Below the pieces are notes generated by a model that worked only from the letters and a program-made list of their open reading frames with translations, had not been told where the DNA came from and did not search any database. From positions 3,600,501 through 3,664,500 of the forward strand of contig NZ_CANMXB010000001.1 of the NCBI RefSeq assembly GCF_947501785.1: a stretch of 64,000 nt of DNA. The letters run 5' to 3'. Position numbers and translations under genes: made by a program. The stretch's first letter is position 1. The number at the start of each line of letters is the position of its first letter. The stretch is from an uncultured Litoreibacter sp. Its GTDB lineage: Bacteria > Pseudomonadota > Alphaproteobacteria > Rhodobacterales > Rhodobacteraceae. Positions 16,590-24,303 of the stretch are shown in pieces.

Positions 16590-17564
16590 ATGACTTTCAC
16601 GAAATCACTTTTTGCGGCTGCAACCGCCGTCGCTCTTGTTGCCACTTCGGCGTCCGCTGACAGCTGGCGCGCCTGGAACATCCACAACGACGGCCACCCA
16701 AACACGGCCGCCATGGACAAGTTTGCTGAGCTGGTGGATACGGCCACCGGCGGCGAAATCACGGTCGATGTCTTCCACGGCGGGGTGCTTGGCTCACAGC
16801 CAGACGCTTTGGAGCAAGTGCGCATCGGTGCCATCGAAATCGGCAATTTCAATCTTGGGCCCATCGGTCCAATGGTGAAAGAAGCCAATCTTGTATCGCT
16901 GCCTTTCATCTTCAAAAGCATTCCACACATGTTCCGCGTTCTTGACGGTGAAGCGGGCGACATCATGGGTGCCGCGATGGGTGAAGCCGGTGTTCTGCCG
17001 CTTGCTTGGTTTGATGCCGGTGCACGGTCTTTCTACGCCCAAAAGGCAATCAATACCCCGGCTGACGTAGAAGGTCTGAAGATCCGCGTGATGAACAACG
17101 ACCTTTACACTGCGATGATTTCCGAGATGGGCGGCAACCCGTCCCCGATGGCCTTCTCTGAAGTCCAGCAGGCATTGAAGACAGGTGTTGTTGACGGCGC
17201 GGAAAACAACTTCCCCTCGTTCAAAAACGTTGGCCACTACGAAGTGACAACACACTATTCATTGTCCGAGCACCTGATCATTCCAGAGTGCATTTGCGTG
17301 AACACCGCAAAGTTCAACGCGCTGTCTGCAGAAATGCAAGAAGCCGTTCGCGGCGCTGCTGAAGAAGCTGCCTTGTTTCAACGTGAGCAGTGGGCAATTG
17401 GCTCCGAACAGGCGCGCAAGGACGTCGAAGCGGCTGGCATCAAGGTGAACGAGATCGCTGACAAGGGACCGTTCCAGTCCGCAATGGACAAGGTCTATTC
17501 TGACTATCTGGCTGCCAATCCGGACATGACGAAACTCGTCGAGATCGCCCGCGCGACCGAATAA
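16590..17564 (+). CDS. dctP: TRAP transporter solute-binding protein DctP
   Basis: Periplasmic receptor of a tripartite ATP-independent transporter, 324 residues. Signal peptide of 23 residues (MTFTKSLFAAATAVALVATSASA). The mature DctP fold includes the DVFHGGVLGSQPDALEQVRIG region and the VEGLKIRVMNND segment, whose Arg normally forms the salt bridge with a substrate carboxylate. GGGAGGAG at 16577-16584 sets the start. Substrate is probably a carboxylated sugar or organic acid, judging from the family and the dehydrogenase in the same cluster. Confidence 0.93.
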   Translation: MTFTKSLFAAATAVALVATSASADSWRAWNIHNDGHPNTAAMDKFAELVDTATGGEITVDVFHGGVLGSQPDALEQVRIGAIEIGNFNLGPIGPMVKEANLVSLPFIFKSIPHMFRVLDGEAGDIMGAAMGEAGVLPLAWFDAGARSFYAQKAINTPADVEGLKIRVMNNDLYTAMISEMGGNPSPMAFSEVQQALKTGVVDGAENNFPSFKNVGHYEVTTHYSLSEHLIIPECICVNTAKFNALSAEMQEAVRGAAEEAALFQREQWAIGSEQARKDVEAAGIKVNEIADKGPFQSAMDKVYSDYLAANPDMTKLVEIARATE

Positions 17565-17589
17565 GGTAACGTCATAAACGAGCAATGAG

Positions 17590-17623
17590 CGCCCGGCTCC
17601 ACCACTGGATGCCGGGCGTTTTT
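17590..17623 (+). terminator. Intra-operon intrinsic terminator between dctP and dctQ
   Basis: Perfect 8-bp GC stem (CGCCCGGC / GCCGGGCG), 13-base loop, then TTTTT. It lies 25 bases after the dctP stop and 15 bases before the dctQ start. It would let the receptor be made in excess over the membrane subunits while some transcripts read through. Confidence 0.8.
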
Positions 17624-17638
17624 CTTCAGAGGGGCCTC

Positions 17639-18172
17639 ATGCAACAACCAGAAACACGACCCGCATTCTTGCGGTACATGGACGCGCTGCTCGACCTGCT
17701 GGCGCGGATCTGCGTCTTGCTGGCAGGGGTCGCGATTGTGGTCATGACTGCGATTTTTGCTTGGCTGGTGTTTGGCAGATACGTCCTGAACGACACGCCA
17801 ACCTGGGTCGAGCAGGTCTCGTTGCTGTTGGTTATGGTCATCGCCTTTCTGGGCGCAGCAGCCGGCGTTCACAATCACACGCATCTGTCCGTTGTGGTGT
17901 TCCGCAACATTGTTCCCCCCAGGGTGCGCACGGTCTTTGTCGTGATCTCTGACCTCCTGCTGGCGGGCTTTGGAGGCATGATGTTTTGGTACGGGATTGA
18001 GTTGACCAAATTCAAATGGAACGCGCTGATCCCGCTTATCCAATGGTCAGAGGGCCTGCGCTCGCTGCCTATGACGATCAGCGGCGTTTTGGTGTTCCTC
18101 TTTGCCACCGGCCACCTTATCCGCCTGTTTTTCGGGCACGATCAGCGCCAAGACAACATAGATCAGGGTTAG
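17639..18172 (+). CDS. dctQ: TRAP transporter small membrane subunit DctQ
   Basis: 177 residues with four hydrophobic segments, as expected for the small DctQ subunit. Conserved features include the early FGRYVLNDTPTWVEQ motif and the HNHTHLSV loop in the middle. It pairs with DctM in the inner membrane. The ATG at 17639 is preceded by AGAGGGG; upstream in-frame codons overlap the terminator hairpin. dctM starts 3 bases after its stop. Confidence 0.9.
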   Translation: MQQPETRPAFLRYMDALLDLLARICVLLAGVAIVVMTAIFAWLVFGRYVLNDTPTWVEQVSLLLVMVIAFLGAAAGVHNHTHLSVVVFRNIVPPRVRTVFVVISDLLLAGFGGMMFWYGIELTKFKWNALIPLIQWSEGLRSLPMTISGVLVFLFATGHLIRLFFGHDQRQDNIDQG

Positions 18173-18175
18173 CAC

Positions 18176-19462
18176 ATGGGACTAATGGTTCTTCTCGGGC
18201 TTTTCGCTCTTTGCGTCATCATCGGCACGCCTGTGGCTTATGCGCTGGGGATCGCGGCACTTGGGGCCTTTGCCTATGAGGGCCTCCCATTGTTTGTCGG
18301 ATTTCAGCGGATCGTATCGGGCATCAACGTGTTTTCCCTGATGGCCATTCCGTTCTTCATCTTTGCCGGGGAATTGATGTTTCACGGCGGCATTGCCATT
18401 CGGCTGGTGCGGTTTGCTCAGGCCGCTGTGGGCGCCGTGCGTGGCGGCCTTGGCATCGTCAATGTGTTTTCCTCCATGCTGTTTGGTGGCATTTCCGGAT
18501 CGGCCATTGCTGATATCTCCGCGCTCGGGTCGATCTTGATCCCGGTGATGAAGGACAAGGGTTATGACGCGGACTATGCCGTTAACGTGACAGTGACGTC
18601 CTCAATTGCCGGTATCATCATCCCGCCCAGCCACAACATGATCATTTTCGCGCTGGCCACTGGTGGCGCTGTTTCGATCTCGAAACTGTTCCTCGCAGGT
18701 GTTGTTCCCGGTGTGCTGATGTGCTGCTGCCTGGCGATCGCGGCCTACGTTGTCGCCGTGAAACGCGGCTACCAAGCAGAGCAATTCCCCGGATGGACCG
18801 CCCTCGCCATTGCCTTTGTCGGTTCGATCCCAGGACTGTTGACGGCCGTTATTATCGTGGGCGGTGTCCTTTCGGGAGTGTTCACAGTAACAGAATCTGG
18901 TGCGTTTGGGGCGATGTATGCCTTTATCGTTACGCTCGTGGTCTATCGCAGCCTGTCTTGGGAGGCGTTCAAAACAGCTGTGATTTCTTCGGTACGCACA
19001 ACGTCGATGGTCATGATCCTGATCGCCTGCGCAGGTGCATTTGCCTATATGCTGACTTTCAATCGCGTGCCGACGAAAACGGTCGAGTTCCTGCTTGGCA
19101 TAACAGAAAACCCAATCCTGATCCTGCTGATGATCAATGCGGTGTTGCTGCTGTTGGGAATGATCATGGACATGGCGGCGCTGATCCTGATCTGCACACC
19201 GATCTTCCTGCCGGTGATGAACATGCTGGGCATTGACCCGCTGCAGTTTGGCATGATCCTTTTGGTAAATTTGGGGTTGGGCCTGTGCACGCCGCCCGTC
19301 GGGACATGCCTGTTTGTGGGATGTGCGGTGGGCAAACTGCCGATGGAGAAAGCAGTCAGAACCATCTGGCCGTTCTATTTGGCGATATTTGCAGCCCTCA
19401 TGTTGATAACCTTTGTGCCCGCGATTTCGTTGACACTGCCAAATCTGATCATCGGCCCATGA
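18176..19462 (+). CDS. dctM: TRAP transporter large permease DctM
   Basis: Sodium-coupled 12-segment permease, 428 residues. Hallmarks: IPFFIFAGELMFHGGIA, FGGISGSAIADISALGSIL (substrate/ion-binding hairpin), VTVTSSIAGIIIPPSHNMII, and the late VNLGLGLCTPPVGTCLFVG. Completes the DctPQM system. The final 50 residues are hydrophobic and the stop is followed after 19 bases by the GlcG-like gene, so transcription continues. Confidence 0.95.
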   Translation: MGLMVLLGLFALCVIIGTPVAYALGIAALGAFAYEGLPLFVGFQRIVSGINVFSLMAIPFFIFAGELMFHGGIAIRLVRFAQAAVGAVRGGLGIVNVFSSMLFGGISGSAIADISALGSILIPVMKDKGYDADYAVNVTVTSSIAGIIIPPSHNMIIFALATGGAVSISKLFLAGVVPGVLMCCCLAIAAYVVAVKRGYQAEQFPGWTALAIAFVGSIPGLLTAVIIVGGVLSGVFTVTESGAFGAMYAFIVTLVVYRSLSWEAFKTAVISSVRTTSMVMILIACAGAFAYMLTFNRVPTKTVEFLLGITENPILILLMINAVLLLLGMIMDMAALILICTPIFLPVMNMLGIDPLQFGMILLVNLGLGLCTPPVGTCLFVGCAVGKLPMEKAVRTIWPFYLAIFAALMLITFVPAISLTLPNLIIGP

Positions 19463-19481
19463 TGCGCAGAAAGCTATCGCC

Positions 19482-19907
19482 ATGCTGAGCATCCGACGGT
19501 TGGACATCAGCGACGCCACGACCCTGATCGCAGGCGCGCGCGCAAAGGCCCAAGACATCGGCGTGCCCATGTGCATCGCTGTCACGGATGAAAGCGGTAA
19601 CCTGATTGCATTTGAGCGCATGGATGGGGCCAAGATCACAAGCATAAATCTGGCCGTCGACAAGGCCTACACAGCAACCGGGATCCAGAAAAGCACGCGT
19701 GCCTTGGGCGAGGTCAATCAACCTGGGATGCCTGCGCACGGGATCGCCTCCGCTTTGGGGGGGCGAATGGTTGCGGTCGGTGGCGGCGTGCCGGTGCTGA
19801 GCGGCAAAGATGTGGTGGGAGGCGTTGGCGTCAGTTCCGGCTCGCCCGCGCAAGACCACGAAGTCGCGCAAGCCGGGGCCGCGGCTTTTTGCGAGACCCC
19901 ATCGTGA
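19482..19907 (+). CDS. GlcG/HbpS-like protein (former DUF336)
   Basis: 141 residues of the GlcG/HbpS family. Key blocks are MCIAVTDESGNLIAFERMDGA, the SINLAVDKAYTA helix and the GGVPVL...GGVGVSSGSPAQDHEVA C-terminus. Family members bind haem or cobalamin-type ligands (HbpS) or accompany glycolate/diol catabolic genes (GlcG); the precise role is usually unclear. Here it sits inside a TRAP-dehydrogenase operon, suggesting an accessory role in catabolism of the imported acid. Confidence 0.82.
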   Translation: MLSIRRLDISDATTLIAGARAKAQDIGVPMCIAVTDESGNLIAFERMDGAKITSINLAVDKAYTATGIQKSTRALGEVNQPGMPAHGIASALGGRMVAVGGGVPVLSGKDVVGGVGVSSGSPAQDHEVAQAGAAAFCETPS

Positions 19908-19926
19908 GGAATTCTAGGAGAGAGAT

Positions 19927-20805
19927 ATGAAACATCCCGTTATTGGTTTTATCGGTCTTGGTTTGATGGGCGGCAATATGGCTGAGTGTCTGCAAGACAA
20001 TGGCTATGACCTGGTGGTCATGGGCCGTAACAAGCAAGCGGTCGCAGCCGCGACGGCGCGCGGCGCCAAAGAGGTTTCCTCAGCCAAAGAGCTGGCTGAA
20101 GCCAGTGACATCGTAATGCTCTGCGTGACCACCTCCGAGGTGGTGGAGAGCTTGATCTATGGCGATGACGGGATTTTGGCGGGAATCCGAGAGGGGGCCA
20201 TAGTAATTGATTTCGGCACATCGATCCCTGAATCCACTCGCAAGATTGGCGCAGATCTGGCCACCAAGGGCGCTGGCATGATCGACGCGCCTTTGGGACG
20301 CACACCGGCGCACGCCAAAGACGGTTTGCTCAATATCATGGCCTCGGGCGACGAAAATATCTTTGAAGAGGTCAAGCCGGTGCTGGAGGTGCTGGGTGAA
20401 AACGTGTTCTACCTCGGTGCCCTTGGGGCGGGGCATGTGACCAAGCTGATCAACAATTTCATGGGCATGACAACGGTCTGCACCATGAGCCAGGCTTTTG
20501 CCGTGGCAGAGCGCGCCGGCGTTGATGGGCAACAGCTGTTTGACATCATGTCGGCCGGTCCTTCCAACTCTCCATTCATGCAGTTTTGCAAGAAATACGC
20601 GGTGGACGGTGTCAGCGACCTGGGTTTTTCCATCGCAAATGCCAGCAAGGACATCGGCTATTTTGTCGAGATGATGCAGCATATGGACATGCGCGCTGAA
20701 ATTGCAGAAGGCACTGCGTCCAACCTGCGGGCTGCTTTGGATGCCGGCATGGGCGACGGGAACGTGCCAGAGATATTTGATCTATTCTTGAAGAAACACG
20801 CCTAG
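19927..20805 (+). CDS. Beta-hydroxyacid dehydrogenase family (tartronate-semialdehyde reductase/HIBADH-like)
   Basis: 292 residues. The Rossmann opening is GFIGLGLMGGNMAECL, with cofactor specificity near VMGRNK, which suggests NADP. The catalytic Lys is K173 in GAGHVTKLINN. The substrate loop reads DAPLGRTPAHAKDGLL instead of the more usual DAPVSGG, so the substrate differs from classical 3-hydroxyisobutyrate. AGGAGAG lies before the ATG. As last gene of the TRAP cluster it probably oxidises or reduces an intermediate of the transported hydroxyacid. Confidence 0.88.
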   Translation: MKHPVIGFIGLGLMGGNMAECLQDNGYDLVVMGRNKQAVAAATARGAKEVSSAKELAEASDIVMLCVTTSEVVESLIYGDDGILAGIREGAIVIDFGTSIPESTRKIGADLATKGAGMIDAPLGRTPAHAKDGLLNIMASGDENIFEEVKPVLEVLGENVFYLGALGAGHVTKLINNFMGMTTVCTMSQAFAVAERAGVDGQQLFDIMSAGPSNSPFMQFCKKYAVDGVSDLGFSIANASKDIGYFVEMMQHMDMRAEIAEGTASNLRAALDAGMGDGNVPEIFDLFLKKHA

Positions 20806-20967
20806 CGACCCCGCGTTCAACTGATGCTGCGGTCGCAGCCCGCATTGCCGACATTCGGTGAACCGGCACGGTTTCATTATGGGCAAGGTCCCAATCGCGG
20901 GACAAAATTGCCGTTGAAATTCGCGAAGCTCATGGTTGTCTTGGGATGGTGTCTCAACCTTAGTTCT

Positions 20968-22092
20968 TCATCCAGCCCAGGCATACTCCAACTGCAACGC
21001 CACTAATTTCGCAGTTTGCAGTCCGTACCGGCGTGAAATTTGTTGTAGCGCAAACGCCAGGGCATCTGCTGGCAAACCGTCGAAAGCAGGAACTTTTTTC
21101 AATTCAGATCCCTTGCTGAACGGGAGGTCAGGCACAATTCGTAAGCCACCAAAAGACGTAACCACATCTGAACCCATATCGGCAAAAGTTGATATCGAAG
21201 ATCGATAGGTGCGCGACCAGGCATCTGCGATAAATGCCAATTCCAGCTCGTCTGTTTCGCCATCAATCCGGAGGCCAAACTGCTCGTGCCCAGAGATAAA
21301 ATTGGACGCTAGACGTAGAACGTTTTGTGCCTTGAGTTGGAAGCCTGCGCTGTTGTGCTCTTGCCCAAAACCCCCAAGCCCCAGCTTGGCTGCCGCTTGT
21401 TCCGCGCGAGGTCTGCCCAAGATCGCTTCGACCAGCGTCAGTGCGAACGGCAAGGACGCCGACACCCCGGTCGTGGTCGCCACCCCCCGATCCGCCAAGT
21501 ACCGGTTGTTAAGTTGCAAAGTGGTTGTAGGGCTGATGCGGGTCAGCCTGTTTCTGTCATACCAATGTGTCGTTGCATGCCGGTTAGCCAGAAGGCCCGC
21601 ATGCGCAAGCACCAGTGCGCCCGAGCATATGCCCGCAACAATTGCGCCGCCCTCGCTTTGCCGCTGCAACCAATCGGCAGCAACCCGGTTCTTTGGATTG
21701 TGAAACGCCGGGACAAGAACGTAATCCGCGCCTTCCTCATGCAATTCACCAAATTTTTCAATCGTCATGTCAGGTCGAATTTTCAATGCAGGCATCAATT
21801 TGGCGTCACCGGCCCGCGTACTGACAATTACGACGTCTGCGGCACCCGATCGCTTCAAAACACTCCAAGGCACGATCAAGTCTGTCGTTTCGCTCCCATA
21901 ATTGTCGGCAAGAATCGCAACCAGCGGCCGTTTTCGTTTTGGCGGACGCAGCGCCTTGATGGTGTCAGATCTGGTCAAAATACTATCCCCAGATACGCGC
22001 CCTTTTGCCAAGTGAGGCTCATCCGACGTACACGACAATACAGATGCGACGCCGGCCATACCCGCACCCACCATGAATATGCGTCTGTTCAT
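20968..22092 (-). CDS. Exported lipoprotein with DJ-1/PfpI domains
   Basis: 374 residues. The N-terminus MNRRIFMVGAGMAGVASVLSC has an Arg pair and a lipobox ending at Cys21, so it is probably an exported, lipid-anchored protein. Residues about 55-240 form a DJ-1/PfpI (glutamine-amidotransferase-like) domain with the nucleophile elbow AGICSGALVLAHAG and the later TTGVSAS segment. The remaining 130 residues look like a second, incomplete DJ-1 half (DVVTSFGGLRIVPDLPF, and a terminal helix) lacking a Cys elbow. It is divergent from a GlxA regulator of the same superfamily. Function unknown. Confidence 0.75.
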   Translation of the reverse strand: MNRRIFMVGAGMAGVASVLSCTSDEPHLAKGRVSGDSILTRSDTIKALRPPKRKRPLVAILADNYGSETTDLIVPWSVLKRSGAADVVIVSTRAGDAKLMPALKIRPDMTIEKFGELHEEGADYVLVPAFHNPKNRVAADWLQRQSEGGAIVAGICSGALVLAHAGLLANRHATTHWYDRNRLTRISPTTTLQLNNRYLADRGVATTTGVSASLPFALTLVEAILGRPRAEQAAAKLGLGGFGQEHNSAGFQLKAQNVLRLASNFISGHEQFGLRIDGETDELELAFIADAWSRTYRSSISTFADMGSDVVTSFGGLRIVPDLPFSKGSELKKVPAFDGLPADALAFALQQISRRYGLQTAKLVALQLEYAWAG

Positions 22093-22136
22093 TTCTCGCC
22101 CTTTCCCGCGTTGCGGTCAGATGTTAGGAGACGGGC

Positions 22137-23138
22137 ATGATTGGCGTAAATGACATAACATCCGCGAAACCGGCCAAACCGCGTCGAGTGGTCATTGTCG
22201 TTTATGACGGCGCGAATTCTTTGGATGTCGCTGGGCCGGGCAATGTCTTTACCCGCGCGAACGAATTGGTGCCCCGCTCATACGACCTCGTTTATGCCGG
22301 TGTCGGAGAGCAACCGGTGCACGCGGAATGCGGGCTGCAGATTTCCGGCCTGACCCCGCTCGAAAACATTTGCGATCAGATAGATACGATAATTGTGTCG
22401 GGTGGATCGCAAGACGGTCTGATTGGCCTGAGCCACGCCGGGACTTTGATACAATGGCTGCAAGACCGAAGACCTACGACACGGCGCATCGGGAGCATTT
22501 GCACCGGAGCGTTCGTTCTTGCCGCGTCCGGTCTGATAGATGGCAGGCGCGCGGTGTCCCATTGGGCGTCTTGTGATCTCTTGAAGACGCTATTCCCAAA
22601 GGTCGCGATTGAGCCTGATGCGTTGTTCATCAATGACAACGATGTCTTTTCTAGCGCCGGGGTTGCTGCAGGAATTGATCTTGCACTGGCATTGGTCGAA
22701 GATGATCTGGGGCACGATATCGCGTTGCAGGTCGCAAAATCACTTGTGCTATTTCTCAGGCGCTCTGGCGGGCAATCACAGTTCAGCAATACGCTGAAAG
22801 CGCAGCAGGCTGATGGCGGACCCTTTGCCAAATTACTGGTCTGGATTGCCGAAAATCTGACCCACGACCTATCAAACTCAAAGCTCGCCGAGCGAACAAA
22901 CATGTCTGAGCGGACGTTTTCTCGAAGGTTCCGCGAGAGCCTTGGCTGCACGCCAGCAACCTATGTGCGATCCGTCCGAGTCGAGGCGGCCAAACATCTT
23001 TTGACCAGTACAGAGTTGTCATCGAAAACGATCGCGTTTCAGGCCGGGTTCAGGTCGTTGGATGCATTTGAGGCTGCCATCAAAAACGCCGTCGGCAAAT
23101 CTCCATTGGCATTTCGGGAGGTTTTCGGAAAGCGCTGA
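22137..23138 (+). CDS. GlxA family transcriptional regulator (DJ-1 domain plus AraC HTH)
   Basis: 333 residues. The N-terminal DJ-1/PfpI-like sensor (RVVIVVYDGANSLDVAGPGNVF opening; elbow GSICTGAFVLAASGLIDGR retains a Cys) is joined to a C-terminal AraC-type DNA-binding pair: KLAERTNMSERTFSRRFRES and the second HTH with IAFQAGFRSLDAFEAAIKNAVG. GlxA-type proteins regulate catabolism of carnitine, betaine, arginine and related compounds. The start ATG at 22137 is 44 bases from the divergent DJ-1 lipoprotein gene, which is the likely target. Confidence 0.88.
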   Translation: MIGVNDITSAKPAKPRRVVIVVYDGANSLDVAGPGNVFTRANELVPRSYDLVYAGVGEQPVHAECGLQISGLTPLENICDQIDTIIVSGGSQDGLIGLSHAGTLIQWLQDRRPTTRRIGSICTGAFVLAASGLIDGRRAVSHWASCDLLKTLFPKVAIEPDALFINDNDVFSSAGVAAGIDLALALVEDDLGHDIALQVAKSLVLFLRRSGGQSQFSNTLKAQQADGGPFAKLLVWIAENLTHDLSNSKLAERTNMSERTFSRRFRESLGCTPATYVRSVRVEAAKHLLTSTELSSKTIAFQAGFRSLDAFEAAIKNAVGKSPLAFREVFGKR

Positions 23139-23198
23139 CCGGGCCGAACTTGGACATATAAGCAGCAGTTGCACTGCAATGCGGCAGCGGTCGGCAAA

Positions 23199-23263
23199 GG
23201 CTCAAACCGGACATGCGGCTTCCTCTGAGCGGCTTGGAGCGCCGAATGGTGGCATTGCGGGAC
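23199..23263 (+). repeat. Accessory-region intergenic repeat, diverged copy D
   Basis: Starts GGCTCAAACCGGACATGCGG like the other copies and ends ATTGCGGGAC, but the middle differs (CTTGGAGCGCCGAATGGTGG instead of CTTTGGTGTCCAGATG). It lies after the GlxA gene in a 266-base non-coding gap. It may be an older family member or a hybrid. Confidence 0.45.
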
Positions 23264-23404
23264 GGAGCCGCCATTGACCCGTTGTCTCTTGGTCGCTACC
23301 AGAATGACCATGATTGCTTGAGCCTCTCCCACACAACCATCCTTTGGTTTTGAATTCGCGTCCACATTTGAGGCGCGCAATATGCTCATGCAAAAAGAGA
23401 ACTC

Positions 23405-23773
23405 ATGATTAGTTACATCACTATCGGGTCAAATGACCTCGCTGCTTCGGCGGTATTTTTCGATTCACTGTTCGGTGCAGTCGATGGAACTCGAGCGTAT
23501 AGTCTCGACAAAATGATCGGCTATAGCTTTGGCCCTGAAAACCCAATGATCATAGTGACTTGCCCTTTCGATGGAGAGGCTGCAACTCACGGGAACGGCA
23601 CAATGATCGCACTTGCAGCGAAGGATCGCGCTCACGTTGATGCGGTTCATGCCTTAGCACTGCAAATTGGTGCAACGGACGAGGGCACTCCTGGTCGGCG
23701 GGGAAAGAATTTCTATGGTGGCTACTTCCGCGACCTTGATGGAAACAAATTCAATATTTGTCTAACTTCGTAG
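23405..23773 (+). CDS. VOC (glyoxalase fold) family protein
   Basis: 122 residues. Opening ISYITIGSNDLAASAVFFDSLFG, middle AAKDRAHVDAVHALALQIG, and the end signature GGYFRDLDGNKFNICL place it in the VOC superfamily, close to the small 'glyoxalase-like' proteins with a DPDGNK-type ending. It is not related closely to the other VOC protein at 14388. A stand-alone gene; substrate unknown. Confidence 0.82.
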   Translation: MISYITIGSNDLAASAVFFDSLFGAVDGTRAYSLDKMIGYSFGPENPMIIVTCPFDGEAATHGNGTMIALAAKDRAHVDAVHALALQIGATDEGTPGRRGKNFYGGYFRDLDGNKFNICLTS

Positions 23774-24303
23774 CCAATTTGGCGGTGCCGGGAGATCATT
23801 TTTCTGACCATGCATTATGGTCTCCCAGCGTCACATCGGGCTCTCAACAGCCGTTAAAGGCGGTGCCGCATCGTGTGATGTTCCAAAGCCGTCAACGTCG
23901 GGTTGTCTTGAGTGAGGGCATGGCGGATCGGCAGATCAGTTATGGAACCACCAAAAATATCTGCCATCCGCGCGCTTCGCCCCGAATGCATCAAAGGGTG
24001 CATTTTTGGGCAGAAGCGACCACTAAGATCCAGGGGCGCGCTTCTGTTCTTCAAAGCAAAACCAAAAACCTGCCCGCTTTGAAATATCGAAAGGCACGCG
24101 AGCTTCGGTTGGTCTTGAGGCTGCTGCCTGCGGGACGCACTCAATGCGGTCCGTCAAACCGGTCATTCACTGCAACCGCGATAGCGCAGCCCAAAGAAGC
24201 GAGTTGTTACAAAACAAACATTCAGCATTCACAATAGTTTCAATTCCCGCGTTTACCCGATGCTCCAGTCAGACCCATTTCCGGGTGCCAGCAGGAGTAT
24301 GAA
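23774..24303. other. 530-base non-coding stretch before phoX
   Basis: No convincing gene. Near 24139-24185 it carries CAATGCGGTCCGTCAAACCGG followed by TCATTCACTGCAACCGCGATAGCGCA, another loose relative of the CAAACCGG repeats. The last 100 bases before phoX are more AT-rich and should hold its promoter. I could not identify a confident PhoB box by eye. A 96-codon minus-strand frame is dismissed. Confidence 0.4.

Noticed and set aside
24180-24303. A PhoB box before phoX.
   Set aside because: I looked for tandem CTGTCAT-type repeats with a 4-base spacer and found none good enough to call; control by phosphate remains likely from family knowledge only.
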